From Telopea speciosissima (Eukaryota > Streptophyta > Magnoliopsida > Proteales > Proteaceae): a stretch of 64,000 nt of DNA. Positions 10,801 through 20,501 of the stretch are shown piece by piece; positions within the stretch are counted from its first letter, which is position 1, and every line of letters starts with the position of its first letter. The translations under genes and the position numbers were made by a program. Under the pieces are notes generated by a model. The model was not told the origin of the DNA. It did not search any database and saw nothing but the letters and a program-made list of their open reading frames with translations. Where the stretch lies: the NCBI RefSeq assembly GCF_018873765.1, contig NC_057922.1:16567563-16631562 (forward strand), in the 5' to 3' direction.

Positions 10801-13800
10801 TCATCTAGCTTGAGAAGGGCCCTCTTCAGTGGGCTGTTTAGAGGTGCCATGAAGATGGTCACTGAGTCCTCTTCCAGCCACAGTCAAAGAGAGAGATCTG
10901 GCCCACATTAAATAATTGGTGCCATCAAGTTTAATGGCAGCAGCATAAGGGAGGAACTCAGTTCTAGACTGACCATCTCCTCCAGAAGTAGCTGTGGTAA
11001 CATCAGAGTCCGGCATGATAATGGCAAAGGTTGGGCAGAAAAATCAGAAGTAGAAGTCGAATAGTGGGTTGAATAACCCTCTTGGCAGCAGCAACACAAA
11101 CAACCCTAACCCAAAAAAAAATTGATAAGGTTCAGGGTTTTGAAAAAGACCCTGAAAGAGGAGATCGATTAGGGTTAGGGGTCTTCAAAAACTCTAAAAG
11201 GGGCTGATATTGATGTCGAGTGCTCTTTGGAGTTGGAGAAACACACCCTCCAAAAATCATCCAAGTCTGAAATCTAAAACCCAAAAATCGATAAGAATCA
11301 GGGTTTTGAAAAACCCTGAAATAGAGATTGATTAAGGGCATATATCTTCAATTGGTGATGTAAATCTGCAGTAGATGCTGTCCAATGTTGCTAGAATGGA
11401 ACCTCCAAAGGTGAACAATCAATCTCCAGTAATAATCAGATGTGATCTTCAAAGGGGAGTGCTTCCAAAAATCGCAGAAGAGACCAGGGCAGCAGCCTAT
11501 CGCAGAAAGGAACAGAATTTTTATCCCATCGATTGAGGTATGTGGAGGGCAGCAGCTAGATCATCTGATCACCTCATTAGTGCTGGCCCCTTAAGGAGAG
11601 AAAAAAAAAACCAGAAAAAAGAAGAAGTGAGGAGGAGGAGGAGAAGGGAGAAATGATGGAGGGGGTGTTTTTGTAACCTAGATCAGAATAGTTGGCTCTG
11701 ATACCATGTTAGCAAAACACAAATTAAGTGAATGGCTTGAATGATGAATGATCACCCCCAAGCCTGTATTTATATTGTTGAAAATAAAATACAGAATTAC
11801 ATGTGAGCAATGTGGGACTAAACCCACATAATAAAAATAAAAATAAAACAGAAAAAAGGTCCAGAATACCCCCACGGTATTCTGGCCCATATAATCCAAT
11901 AGATAGACATCCTGGTCTTCCACGTCCCAAGTCCCAACTCCCAAGTCCCAACAAGTGACTGCCTATTGATATGAACTATGACGTGTTGGCCCGAGTCCAC
12001 TCATGGTCCAATGGAGATGAAGTGCATTCGTCTGTTTGCATGACATATAAATGTTACGTCATAGTGTTCAAGAAGAAACGAGAGTAGTCCTCCACAACTG
12101 CACTGTAAATGGTCTCATCTACATATTGCATGTAACCTATCCTAGGGTATAGGTCACCGCAATGTGAAGAACCCGTCATTGAGCCACTCTTATAAGATCC
12201 ATACGGATGCATGTAAGGCTGGTGGTATATCCCCCCCCCCTTGTATTCTTTGATTTATTGATTGATTCTAATAAAGCTTTAGGGGCTGGCCCGGGTCCCA
12301 GGTAATATTCGGGTTAAAAAAAAAAGGCTGGTAGGTTGGGTAGGAGAAGAAACTGTCGACAAAGGACGATCCAGTATGTCCCTGTGGCTGTGAGTAGGCG
12401 TCATAATCATAACTGGGAATGGATGAAAAAGGTGCAAGCTCCCCAACGCTAGTGAAATGCCCATATGAACTGTACTCTGAGATGGGGCTCTCTCCTGTAA
12501 AAGATGGGCCACGCCAGTGCTTACTTCCTTTGCTTTCCTCTATACTCATCCCTCCTATAGTGCTAGACAAGCTATCTATGTCCATACAGTCAACCTGCCT
12601 ATCTGCTCCACCGGCAATGATTCCCTCTCGTTTAGGTTGTGGTTGGACATGCTTCGTGGTCCGTATCTTGTGTGGTAGGATCAAACTGGGTCTCCCCAGT
12701 GAATTGAACCAGTTTCGGCTTCGCCTCCTGCATCTCCTCTCCATGATTATACTACTCTCGAATTACTCCATATCTATCACCGTCACCACCATCAGAAGTG
12801 TATCCCAGTTGTATTGAGTGATGATATGGCTAAAAAGTCAAGAAACAAGGGTTTCCCCTCTTTAGCCAAGAAACCCTTTTTCTGTCGAGTAACTCGAGTT
12901 CTGTTTCGAAATTTCGAATTCTGGTTGAGACTTGGCCTTTTTATAAGGGGGTGTAGCATTTCGGCGAGATGGTACAAACAATACCGAAATCTCGGTCTAG
13001 TTATTCGGGACCTTGCATATTTAACATTTCGTATATGGTTCGTCTCGAGATTTTCGAGATCTCGGCTAGATTTTGAACTATAGTTGTAGAGCACTGGGGG
13101 TTGGGAGAGGGGGAGATGAGGGAGTGAGAGAGATGGGGAGTTTTTTTTTTTTCTTTTAATTGTGTTTCTAGAAAAGCGAAGCATCTTTTTTTCTTCCTGT
13201 TTTTGCGTTTCTTTTTTTGTTTTTGGTATGTAGATGCTTAGTTCACTTTGGGAGATCAGAAAAACAAACAGACTAACCAAACACGTTTCTATCCTTTTTT
13301 TTGTTCCCCCGGAATGAAAAAAGATAAAAAAAAAAAAATACTTCTTCTGAGTGTTAACAAACATGACCTTAATTGATCCAACAGAGGCTTCTCTCCGGGC
13401 CAACCTATTAGATTGAAGTGAATTGGGTCTTTTTGAGCTATATGATTGTTGAATTAAGATGACCACTTAGTGGGGGGGGGGGGGGAGTGGTATTCAAAAA
13501 TTTCCCAACTTGTTCGTTTCCTCAACTCACTCGTTGGCATCGCAAGCACACACATATACTCACCTTGCAACAACATGCACTCACAACCATGTTGCCAGGT
13601 TTACCAAGTGTACACAACCATACATGCCACCCTGCATAGCACACATCCACAATATCCACAAAGCAATACAACCCACAATACAAGTAAATATGTGGTTTGA
13701 CAGCGTGCCTACATCCATAGTGCAAACGACTTCTTAGGCTACAACCTAAATCTGGCCTTGGTATGATGCACAATACAACAATTCGACAGTACCCACTGTC

Positions 13801-16800
13801 GGGAGCACCGACCCCAATTTAGTTAGCACCCACTACCAAGGAGCACCAACCCCAATTTAGTTAGCACCCACTACCAAGGAGCACCAACCCCTAGTTTATG
13901 TAGCTACAACTACAAGAGAGCATCCACCCCCAATTTAGGTATCACCCACTACCAAGGAGCCACAACCCCTCTATCGAGCACCTACTCGATAGCCAATGAT
14001 CACAGTAAATGGACGAAAATAATGTCCAAAGTTAATGCTCAACTAGTATATGCATTTCATCATACACTTGCCTACAAACTAGTACATACATGTGGGAAAT
14101 ACAACCAAAGTAGGTTACATCTAGACAATATTGTCTTCCCCCTTATGCGACTCACATTCACCAATGCTTCTTTGCCACTGGAGCTTCAACCAAGTCGTCA
14201 CTTGGAAATCTTGAAGCCTCTCACAAACCCTTAGATGTCTTTTTTTTAGTACACTTGAAGAGCTTCAATGTAAGGTTCAAGGAACTCTTCTTGGGGTTTT
14301 TTATTTAGAGACTCTCCTTTCCTCTCTTGAGGTTTTTCTCACTTCAAAAACCCTCTCCAAGTGCTCCTCTCAAAGAGCCAAGGGCTATTTATAAGACCCT
14401 CAAAAGATTGGCCGTAAAAAATCCTGCATTCACAAATTCCTTCTTGCATCTGGAGGACCGGTTCTGCAACCGTAGAGCCGGTTCAAGCTTAAGTGCTCTT
14501 GGCGAACATGAGCCGGTTCCATCCGGCGAGCCGCTTGCAAGAGTTGGATCCTTTAAAGCATTCTGCCACCATCAACCGGTTCCAATTGGCGAGCTAATTT
14601 GACGAGCTGATAGCTTCTGATGCATTCTGCCACCATCAGCCGGTTGCCAACCGGTGTGCCACCACTCAGGCTGGTTGCCCAACTCTTGCTTACTCAAACG
14701 GCCATATGTCTCTCGTTTGATCTCCAATTGACTTGATTCATTTGCCAAATGAAAGCTGACTTGAAGGGGTACAACTATAATGTTTACATCTTCAACGCAG
14801 GTTCAGTGCACGGGTTCCAAAAACGAGCTTTAATCTGATGTATGTGCAGTGTTAGAAGGATAGCTAGAAGGGTAGAAAAGGCAATGCCCTTCTCGGGATT
14901 AGCATCAGGCAATCTGGCACTAATACCGAGAAGGGTTCCCTCTCTTCTCCTTTTTGTTTTATGTATTTTCCTTTTCTGCCCCTGTAAAGGATCCCATATA
15001 TATATATATATATATATGAGATATTTTTCTGGACTCTCTTACAATTGAGAGTTCAGCTCCTCCCATACTCTCTTCTCTTCTTCTTTTTTTTTTTCTCTTC
15101 TTTCTCTTCTTTTTCCTTTATTGTTCTGTTACTAACATGCAGAAACAGCTTCCTGAAGCACACGCACAATGGCTCATGATCAAGCCATAACTTCCAACTC
15201 TGATATCGGATTGATCTGATTCGTAAACTGTTGGAAATCTAATTCAGAGATCTATTTTTCTCATGTTTTGAGCTTCCACAGATTCCAAATGAAGGACATC
15301 TCAAAACACCCAAGAAGTCACTACACCAACACAAAACTTGCAGTCTTCGGCTCTTCTCATTTCCCCTGCAACTTATGTTCTTCTCACTGGCCATTCTTGC
15401 TCTTCCACAGCAGCACTGCATTCCTTCTGATGTTGCCTCATGGAAAAGTGGCCCATTTTGGGCTTCTACCTGAGCTGCCAGTTGTAAAATCTACATATAA
15501 AAGGATTCCGAGCCTCTTTTGTCTAAAGATTCTAAATAGCATATGCTCTGTCCCGTCCCCCCCCCCCCCCCCCCAAATCCTTCAAGTCCTCCACAACCAC
15601 TACTAACCTGGATCTGCCTTGGCATTCTGGCGGATTGATCTAACCCACTTTCCCAAAGGATTCCAGAATATAGGTTAAAAACCTGAGTTTTGAATTCTAG
15701 ATATAGAAATTTACATTTTGAATTGTATTTGTTTTTTTTATTATTTTTGTTTCCTTATTTATCACATTAGCTGATGTCACTAATTCTCCCTGGGTCTATC
15801 TGCCGGTTGGCCCAACCTGCTACTGTTAGTCTGTTACAATCCCTTATCCTAAAAGCTCAAGTTGTTAAGGGCAACAACAATGTATATCAACACTCCCCTA
15901 CACGTTCAGGCCTGAATACACATGGCCCTGCATGTGGCACACTCTCACAATGGGAGAATGTGTCGGGGAACCCCATTGCACTTCCCAAGGATCGAACACT
16001 CGACCTCCCTGCTCTGATACCATGTTAGAACCACTTAGCATAAAAGCTCGAGCTGTTACGTAAGGGAAATAACAATGTATATCAACAGCTTCCAGTTGGC
16101 TCAACTTCTGGATTAGTTATTAGAGCATTATCTTGCAATTAATGAAAATAAATTTATTTTGTGATCAGGACCAGATTCTTGTAACTACACTTTAACTTTA
16201 ACCCACTTAATTTTTTCCTTTCATGCTCATTAAAAAACAATGAAAGATAATTTATATGTCATAGTTTGAAGAACTACAAATATGCTCAAATTGTCTAGTA
16301 GGGATCCAGGTGTGGAGTAACGGTAGATAGTGATTTAATGAATCGAAAGAGGAAGTGCCTTGTTTCATCATTCATAAGGTCTCTCGACTGTTGCAGGGTG
16401 TAAATGATAGAAAAAAGTACATGGTCTTGTGAGTGGAAATGGCTCAAATTGTTCCTTACTTTAACCCACTTAATTTATACCTTTCATGCCCATTAAAAAA
16501 CAATGAAAGAAAATTTATATCGTTCATGGTTTGAAGAACTACAATTATCATTCATAAGGTCTCTCGACTTTTGCAGGGTGTAAATGATAGAAAAAAGGTC
16601 ATGGTCTTGTGAGTGGAAATGGGTCAAATTGTTCCTTACTTTAACCCACTTAATTTATACCTTTCATGCCCATTAAAAAACAATGAAAGATAATTTATAT
16701 CGCTCATGGTTTGAAGAACTACAATTATCATTCATAAGGTCTCTCGACTGTTGCAGGGTGTAAATGATAGAAAAAAGTACATAGTCTTGTGAGAGAGGAT

Positions 16801-17448
16801 GTCATTTCCAGCTCTCTACTGCTGCAGGGGGGGAATGATAAAAAAAATAAGTATATGGTCTTGTGGGAGGGTGTAATTATCAGCTAATTGATATCCCCAG
16901 AGTGAATTTGTATTCATTCTAGTTTTTTCCATTGTCAGTGGGAAAATTATGTAAATATTTAAGTAAAAGAGGGGACTCAGAACATGATTCTTTCTTTATA
17001 CAAGTTCTTATGGCCATCATGAAAGAAATTTATTATTTTTGCAATCAATTTCTTAGCTTCTCCATTACCTTTTCCTCTGTGCAGATTATCGTGCCTCGAA
17101 CTTTTTCGCTTGTTTGTTTTCGCCTTTGTCCCCAACATGATGATCAAGATCGCTGCAATAAATTGAACCGTGACTTACTGGAGGCTGTAAACGCAACTGG
17201 AAAAATATTCATATCACATACGGTTAGCCCATTGCTGCTACATGAATTTGTTTCACCTGGTTCACATTTGCATGGTATTTGTGGTTAAAGTGATAAATGA
17301 CTCTTTTTTTAACCATTTCAAACAGGTCCTATCAGGGAAATACATTCTACGTTTTGTGGTGGGAACTCCACTGACAGAAGAGAAGCATGTAAATGCAGCA
17401 TGGAAAGTTTTGCAAGATGAGGCCACCACCTTGTTCGGGAGGTTCTAG
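4824..17448 (+). CDS. Aromatic L-amino-acid decarboxylase (tyrosine/tryptophan decarboxylase type), 3' part of gene
   Basis: Three exons of a pyridoxal-phosphate group II decarboxylase: 4824-4947, 17085-17222 and 17326-17448 (TAG stop). The first starts with a split codon after an AG acceptor and encodes SLKLWMVLRLYG and NYIRNHIELAKHFE. The second encodes IIVPRTFSLVCFRL. The third encodes LSGKYILRFVVGTPLTEE and the end AWKVLQDEATTLFGRF. All junctions are GT-AG and in phase, giving about 127 residues, the C-terminal quarter of a family of about 500 residues. The family converts tyrosine, DOPA or tryptophan to amines, or to aldehydes in some members, in the cytosol. The lysine region and the Tyr/Phe position that separates decarboxylases from aldehyde synthases lie in upstream exons outside the window, so the substrate cannot be given. 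The first intron is 12,137 bp and full of transposons, yet the exons show no lesion. Confidence 0.92.
4948..5576. other. Start of the large decarboxylase intron; no gene
   Basis: AT-rich intron up to about 5285. From about 5289 the sequence changes to a TGTCACACC-type start with short imperfect repeats, which looks like an LTR fragment of unknown family. No coding signal. Confidence 0.4.
5577..6886 (+). mobile_element. Truncated Copia element: LTR plus gag remnant
   Basis: A plus-strand LTR candidate starts with TGTTAGAG at 5577 and runs to about 5842. It is followed by a degenerate tRNA-Met-type primer site (TTGATATCTGAGC, about 5843-5856). Downstream, about 6525-6886 encodes a broken Copia gag: KLDNTNYLDWAHFVKLSL, GKLGYVTGTIKASNP and VITWLIFSIKPEIGRR are readable, with a frameshift near the start and an in-frame stop at about 6748. 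Beyond 6886 the element is replaced by an oppositely oriented RTE fragment. No pol or second LTR is present. Confidence 0.6.
6887..7625 (-). pseudogene. RTE-type LINE 3' fragment (copy 2)
   Basis: The minus strand has an open frame at 7030-7521 that encodes RTE protein blocks: LKLKGKFYRTIVRPAMMYG, VAEMRMLRWMCRKTRKDK, RLRWYGHVQRRP and YWRARIHVADPI. Homology continues upstream past an in-frame stop near 7522 into a block reading FRYLGSIINKEGN at about 7560-7610. The fragment holds the final portion of reverse transcriptase and the C-terminus only. It is the same family as the pieces at 3684, 17700 and 18380, and the insertion interrupts a Copia gag. Confidence 0.78.
7626..8232. other. Intron DNA with a G-rich tract
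   Basis: No gene. About 7690-7790 on the plus strand carries many runs of three to five G (for example GGGGTGGGG near 7692), a candidate quadruplex-forming tract. The rest is AT-rich. The five bases gatag at 8228-8232 are the target duplication of the following Copia element. Confidence 0.5.
8233..8427 (-). repeat. Copia 1 LTR (3' LTR of the minus-strand element)
   Basis: Begins TGTTAGCA and ends CCAACA. It pairs with 11707-11901 at the same length of 195 bp. Confidence 0.93.
8435..9866 (-). pseudogene. Copia 1 pol: reverse transcriptase and RNase H, frameshifted
   Basis: 9866-8889 encodes a Copia reverse transcriptase: KWVFVVKQKVDGTVDTYK, YQETFAPVAKLNTVRVLL, the polymerase box VYIDDIVV and GKLRYFLGIEVARSSKGI. 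A frameshift near 8895 shifts the reading into RNase H at 8839-8435 (TWRSKKQNVVARSSAEAEF, HVEVDRHFIKEKLEEGLI, QLADIFTKGLPEK). The two halves would form one polyprotein in an active copy. No integrase precedes them: the reading frame begins directly after the remains of the protease. Confidence 0.92.
9867..10300 (-). pseudogene. Copia 1 zinc knuckle and start of protease, cut at the deletion junction
   Basis: Minus-strand reading gives a CX2CX4HX4C gag zinc knuckle (cysteines in CDHCNKHYHTKAQC, about 10193-10236), then the aspartic protease active-site block WIIDSGATDHMTS at about 9890-9935. A few codons later the protease stops abruptly. The sequence switches to the linker just before reverse transcriptase at about 9870-9890, which is the internal deletion point. 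Confidence 0.8.
10396..11016 (-). pseudogene. Copia 1 gag, with premature stops
   Basis: Starts at 11016 (MPDSDVTTATSGG) and shows the Copia gag N-terminus (IKLDGTNYLMWARSLSLTV). An in-frame TGA falls near 10800, and the frame continues at 10785 with LLLDTAAQIWAAAKGTYGQ and LKSLWQQLDHYARFQ to a TAG near 10396. The N-terminal half is homologous to gag of the element at 58248-63843. Confidence 0.85.
11693..11706 (-). other. Primer-binding site, initiator tRNA-Met type
   Basis: The minus strand reads TGGTATCAGAGCCA directly inside the LTR, the classic Copia primer site. Confidence 0.9.
11707..11901 (-). repeat. Copia 1 LTR (5' LTR of the minus-strand element)
   Basis: Begins TGTTAGCA. Its terminal CA has changed to TA (CCAATA), followed by the gatag target duplication at 11902-11906. 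Confidence 0.93.
12060..12745 (-). other. Coding-like fragment of unknown origin, possibly transposon-derived
   Basis: On the minus strand an open frame at 12744-12268 (158 residues) is rich in Ser, Gly, Tyr and Pro. A second readable stretch at about 12230-12065 is rich in Tyr and Ser (readable bits: MQYVDETIYSAVVEDYS). The composition is that of a disordered protein tail and differs from random intron. Its position among transposons and the C-homopolymer break near 12231 suggest the C-terminal remnant of a transposase gene, perhaps hAT-like. No catalytic motif is visible and I do not recognise the family. Confidence 0.25.
12750..13802. other. Intron DNA, repeat-like, no gene
   Basis: 12880-13080 holds a dispersed repeat rich in the words ttcgaa and gagatctcgg. 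13141-13330 is T-rich and A-rich low complexity, and a run of 14 G lies at 13471-13484. The minus-strand open frame across 12792-13466 is low complexity and not credited as a gene. Confidence 0.4.
13803..13970 (+). repeat. 38-bp minisatellite, about 4.4 copies
   Basis: Units start at 13803, 13841 and 13879 with an exact 38-bp spacing. A slightly longer fourth unit (about 13917-13956) and a partial fifth follow. Units one and two are almost identical; three and four have diverged. Each contains the words gagcacc, ccccaattta and cactaccaag. Confidence 0.85.
13971..14844. other. Intron DNA with recurring ccggtt words, no gene
   Basis: 14450-14690 contains several imperfect copies of a GC-richer segment built on 'gccggtt' and 'caaccggt', probably part of a retrotransposon LTR of unknown family. 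No coding signal is seen. Confidence 0.35.
14850..15137 (+). mobile_element. Solo LTR, 288 bp
   Basis: Starts TGTTAGAAGG and ends ACTAACA, flanked on both sides by the 5-bp direct repeat tgcag (14845-14849 and 15138-15142). It holds an AT dinucleotide run (about 14996-15017) and a pyrimidine-rich end. No internal region or second LTR follows, so it fits LTR-LTR recombination that removed the body of the element. Confidence 0.85.
15143..15818. other. Intron DNA, no gene
   Basis: Contains a long C homopolymer at about 15557-15574 and AT-rich sequence. No recognisable motif. Confidence 0.4.
15824..16087 (-). mobile_element. TRIM (terminal-repeat retrotransposon in miniature)
   Basis: A 264-bp element with two very short LTRs, 15824-15892 (69 bp) and 16023-16087 (65 bp). 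Both begin TGTTAG and end TATATCAACA, and they share an aaagct-gttg core. The complement of an initiator tRNA-Met primer site (gctctgatacca, 16011-16022) abuts the right LTR, and the complement of a purine tract (ctcccct) follows the left LTR, so the element is minus-strand. Flanks gctac (15819-15823) and gcttc (16088-16092) form a 5-bp target duplication with one mismatch. It has no coding capacity, as expected for TRIMs. Confidence 0.85.
16199..16800 (+). repeat. 180-bp tandem repeat, about three copies
   Basis: The phrase ttcataaggtctctcgact recurs at 16371, 16551 and 16731, exactly 180 bp apart. So do acccacttaat and gaaatggctcaaattg-type phrases. A more diverged first copy begins near 16199 with about 80 extra bases. 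The array ends about 285 bp before the next decarboxylase exon at 17085. Confidence 0.9.
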
Positions 17449-17699
17449 AGTGTGAGTTAAGTAATTCTGCTTCATTCATACATTTGTTCTCATTGAACTT
17501 CACCATCTTTTAACTATTAAGCTGCAACAGAGCCTCTAATGTGCTCTTTCATCTGTTTCACTGGCTAAAATTATTGTTTTCTACAATAAGCTGTAACAGA
17601 CCCTACAGCTATTCACATTGTGTATTGACTATGAGTAGTAGTGCTTTAATGGTGAACCCTGCCTGAACCATTGGTATCCTTGATATTTGTTGGCCAACG

Positions 17700-17860
17700 A
17701 ATATTTGTTTGAGATTTCTCTCTCTCTCTACAGCTATTCACGTTTCTTCATTTTTATTCTTCCTCCCTCATACTTTCCTTTCCCTTTGTGAGGACCTCAG
17801 TTTTCCCTACTTTGTCTTGAAAGGATCTATGTAGCCGACCCCATTTAGTTGGGATAAGGC

Positions 17861-17897
<37 letters not shown>

Positions 17898-17898
17898 A
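17700..17898 (+). mobile_element. RTE LINE 3'-end fragment with (TTG)n tail (copy 3)
   Basis: Only the 3' tail remains: a T/C-rich stretch, then gtagccgaccccatttag near 17832 and a run of TTG trinucleotides at about 17863-17898. This matches the 3' end of copy 1 near 4250-4310. It is a strongly 5'-truncated insertion, placed 250 bp downstream of the decarboxylase stop codon. Confidence 0.75.
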
Positions 17899-18379
17899 AT
17901 AAAAAGAAGGAAAATAGAAAATGGAAATTACCTTTGATTCTTTTGGGGTAAGGAGTTACACTTGATTTGGACCAAGTATGAATGGCATCTTCTCTTTATA
18001 AACTTCTTAATTCTTCATCCCGGAAAAAAATGGATAATTAAAGCATAGTCAACATTGTTGTTGCTTAATGATCCACATTCACTTGACTGTAGAGAGAAGT
18101 GTTTTTATACTTCCAAAATAGATTAAGACACATGCAATTATATTTGACACAAATTGTCACCAATTCTTTTGAAAAATAAAAATGTTATCAATTCTGATCC
18201 TTCAAATTTAAGTTATCCATTTTGGTCATTCAGTGCCAATATTACACATTTGAGTGATCCACTGATCCTTATCAAGTAAACCCCCCCCCCCCCCAACTAA
18301 AAAAATATGATCCTTATCATCTTAATTAACTCAACTCAACTCAACTCAACTCAACTCAGCGTTATCCAAAGTAAATGGT
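17899..18379. other. Intergenic, no gene; pentanucleotide repeat
   Basis: A C run lies at about 18281-18294 and a (CTCAA)n microsatellite at about 18331-18358. Nothing else is recognised. Confidence 0.5.
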
Positions 18380-19280
18380 GTCGATGATATGGATCCATTC
18401 AGCTTTATTCAAATTCATATTCATTACTAGTCTTAAACTATGCATGTCTTTCCTCACCACTTCTTCTAGAGTCATTTTAGGCCTACCTGACTCTTTTTTC
18501 TCCTTCAATCTGAATCAATTACCCCTCCCTCCATATTGGAGCATTTAAAAGCCTCCATTACTGATGTCCATGCCACCTCAAACGACTTTCTTGCAACTTA
18601 TCATGTATCAGAACTACTCCTAAATTAGTTCTAATTTGTTCATTCCTTATTTTATCTTTCTAGATTTTAGCACTCATCCATCTCAACTGCTCATTTCAGC
18701 TACACTAAGTTTGTTTATTTGTTGTTTTGTCACTGCCCAACACTCAGCTCCATACAGCATTACTAGTCGTATAACTGTCCTATAAAATTTTCTTTTGAGT
18801 TTTAAGGAAATACATCGATCACACAACATTCTGGACTCACCCCTGCACTTCCTCCACCCTCTTCAAATTCTTTGTGGATCATCATCCTCAATATCTCCTT
18901 CTTTATTTGTGATTGAACTTAGGTACATAAAATTTCACTTTGCGGTATCTCATATCATCAATTTTCACCACCTCACTTTCAGTTATTCTATTGTTACTAA
19001 AGTTGCACATCATATACTTTGTTTTTGTTCTATTTATTTTAAAACCTTTTGATTCTAAGGTTGACCTCCATAATTCCAACTTTTTATTTATCTCTGTTTT
19101 TTTTTTTTTCATCCGCCAAAAAACATACACCAAGGGATCTGATCCTAAATATCTCTAGCCAACTCACCTATGGTAAGTGCAAATAAATATGGACTTAAAG
19201 CGGATCCTTAATGTAATCCGATTGTAATTGGGAATTCACTACCCTGCTCCCTCACTATTCTTACATGAATCACTACACCA
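18380..19280 (-). pseudogene. RTE-type LINE reverse transcriptase fragment (copy 4)
   Basis: Minus-strand blocks, several broken by stops and frameshifts: GVVIHVRIVREQGSEFPI and ALSPYLFAL near 19280-19180, EINKKLELWRSTLES and GFKINRTKTKYMMC near 19105-18995, then the same C-terminal region as the copies at 3684 and 6887 (18850-18400). It reaches further into the reverse transcriptase than the other copies. Its upstream end is cut by the MULE that starts at 19290. Confidence 0.8.
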
Positions 19281-19289
19281 TTATACATA

Positions 19290-20501
19290 GAGTAAACACT
19301 TGTCACACCCCTTGAGGTTTGTTGACCTGTCATATAGCCCCCAAGATTTTTAAAACCTTACATACAGACCCATAAACCTCACGGTGTTAGTTAGGTGTTA
19401 GTTTAACAATGTAAAAGACCAAAATAGCCTTTCCACATAAACCCTCAATTTTTTTAATTTTTTAACCCACAACTTGATGGGACCCACTAATGTTCATCTT
19501 CTTCGTCTTCTCCTTCTGCTAACACCAACCAAGCAAACCAACCTAAAAGAGTAATTAGGTTTTCAACAACTCCACTGCTGCATCTTGCAGCGGCCAAACC
19601 AGAGGGCCGACAACCCATCTTAACAAACGAAGTGACGCCACAGATGCCATGAAACTCCCCTTAATCCCTCACTCTGCGCTGGCCTGCACCTGAACGAAAG
19701 AATTATACTCTGTTTCGTTTCTTTTTTTTTTTTTCTTTTCTTTTCTTCTCTTATTCTCCCTGCAAAGAACTTTGGTTCGTTTGTTTCTGTTATTTGTTTT
19801 GATTGGCTTGTTTCTTTTCTTTTCTCTGATTTTGCTCTGTTATGAATCTCCAAATATGCATGGAGAGATGACATTACAAGGAGTGCCCATTTTCATGGGA
19901 GACCTTCTAGAGACGGAGAGTGAAGTCTAGTGAGAGGAAAGTGAAGAGAGAGAGAGAGGGAAAGAAGATATTCGAGTAGAGACAAGCTAGGTGAGTGGGT
20001 GGAGCAACGATTGCTTGTCTCCAAGAAATCTCATCACCGCTGCAGATTTCCGTTGAAGAGACCACCACTGCCGCCGTCAAAGAAGATCACCGCCATTGCA
20101 GATTTTCGGTGACAGGGCAAGGTGGGCGATCGACGAGATTTGCAGGTTAGGTTTTAGATTGGTAGATTAGGATGTTTTTGGGACATGGGGCAAGGGTGTG
20201 TGCTGGAGAAAGACGAAGAAGATGAAGTAGAGAATAAAAAATTGGAAAAAAAAAAATGTAAAATGTTTATTTTTCTAAGCATTAGTGGGTCCCACTTTAT
20301 TGTGGTTTAAAAAGGAAAAAAAAAACAGGAGATAAGGGTATTTTGGCCCTTGACAGATTTATGGTCACATCATCACTTAAGCTGTTCACTCTAATGGAAT
20401 GGGTATTCCGTTGGTCCTAGGGTTTGTAAGTAAGGTTTTAAAAATCTTGGAGGCTACATGACATGTCAACAAACCTCGTGGGGTGTACAAGATGTTTACT
20501 C
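19290..20501. mobile_element. Non-autonomous Mutator-like element (MULE), 1.2 kb
   Basis: The two ends are inverted repeats of about 85 bp with modest divergence. The left starts GAGTAAACA (19290) and the right ends TGTTTACTC (20501). Shared words further in include cacccc, gaggtttgttgac and agatttttaaaaccttac. Flanks ttatacata (19281-19289) and ttatacaga (20502-20510) form a 9-bp target duplication with one mismatch, the length typical of Mutator elements. The interior has no transposase frame. It contains purine- and pyrimidine-rich tracts and GC-richer pieces near 20030-20130. Confidence 0.85.

Larger units (their letters stand above)
8233..11901 (-). mobile_element. Copia retrotransposon 1, integrase region deleted
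   Basis: A 3,669-bp minus-strand element bounded by two 195-bp LTRs and by the 5-bp direct repeat gatag (8228-8232 and 11902-11906), which identifies it as a genuine insertion. By eye the LTRs differ at about eight positions, so it is not very young. The primer-binding site complementary to initiator tRNA-Met is at 11693-11706, next to the right LTR. A polypurine tract (complement at 8428-8440) abuts the left LTR. The order on the minus strand is gag, zinc knuckle, protease, reverse transcriptase, RNase H. The pre-integrase and integrase region, present in the related element at 58248-63843, is missing. The element lies antisense within the decarboxylase intron. Confidence 0.95.

Noticed and set aside
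12792-13466. 224-residue minus-strand open frame
   Set aside because: Driven by T-rich and A-rich tracts (Lys/Phe/Ser runs) and no family motif; it crosses a dispersed repeat.
13803-13970. CRISPR-like array
   Set aside because: Units are contiguous with no unique spacers, and the genome is a plant's.
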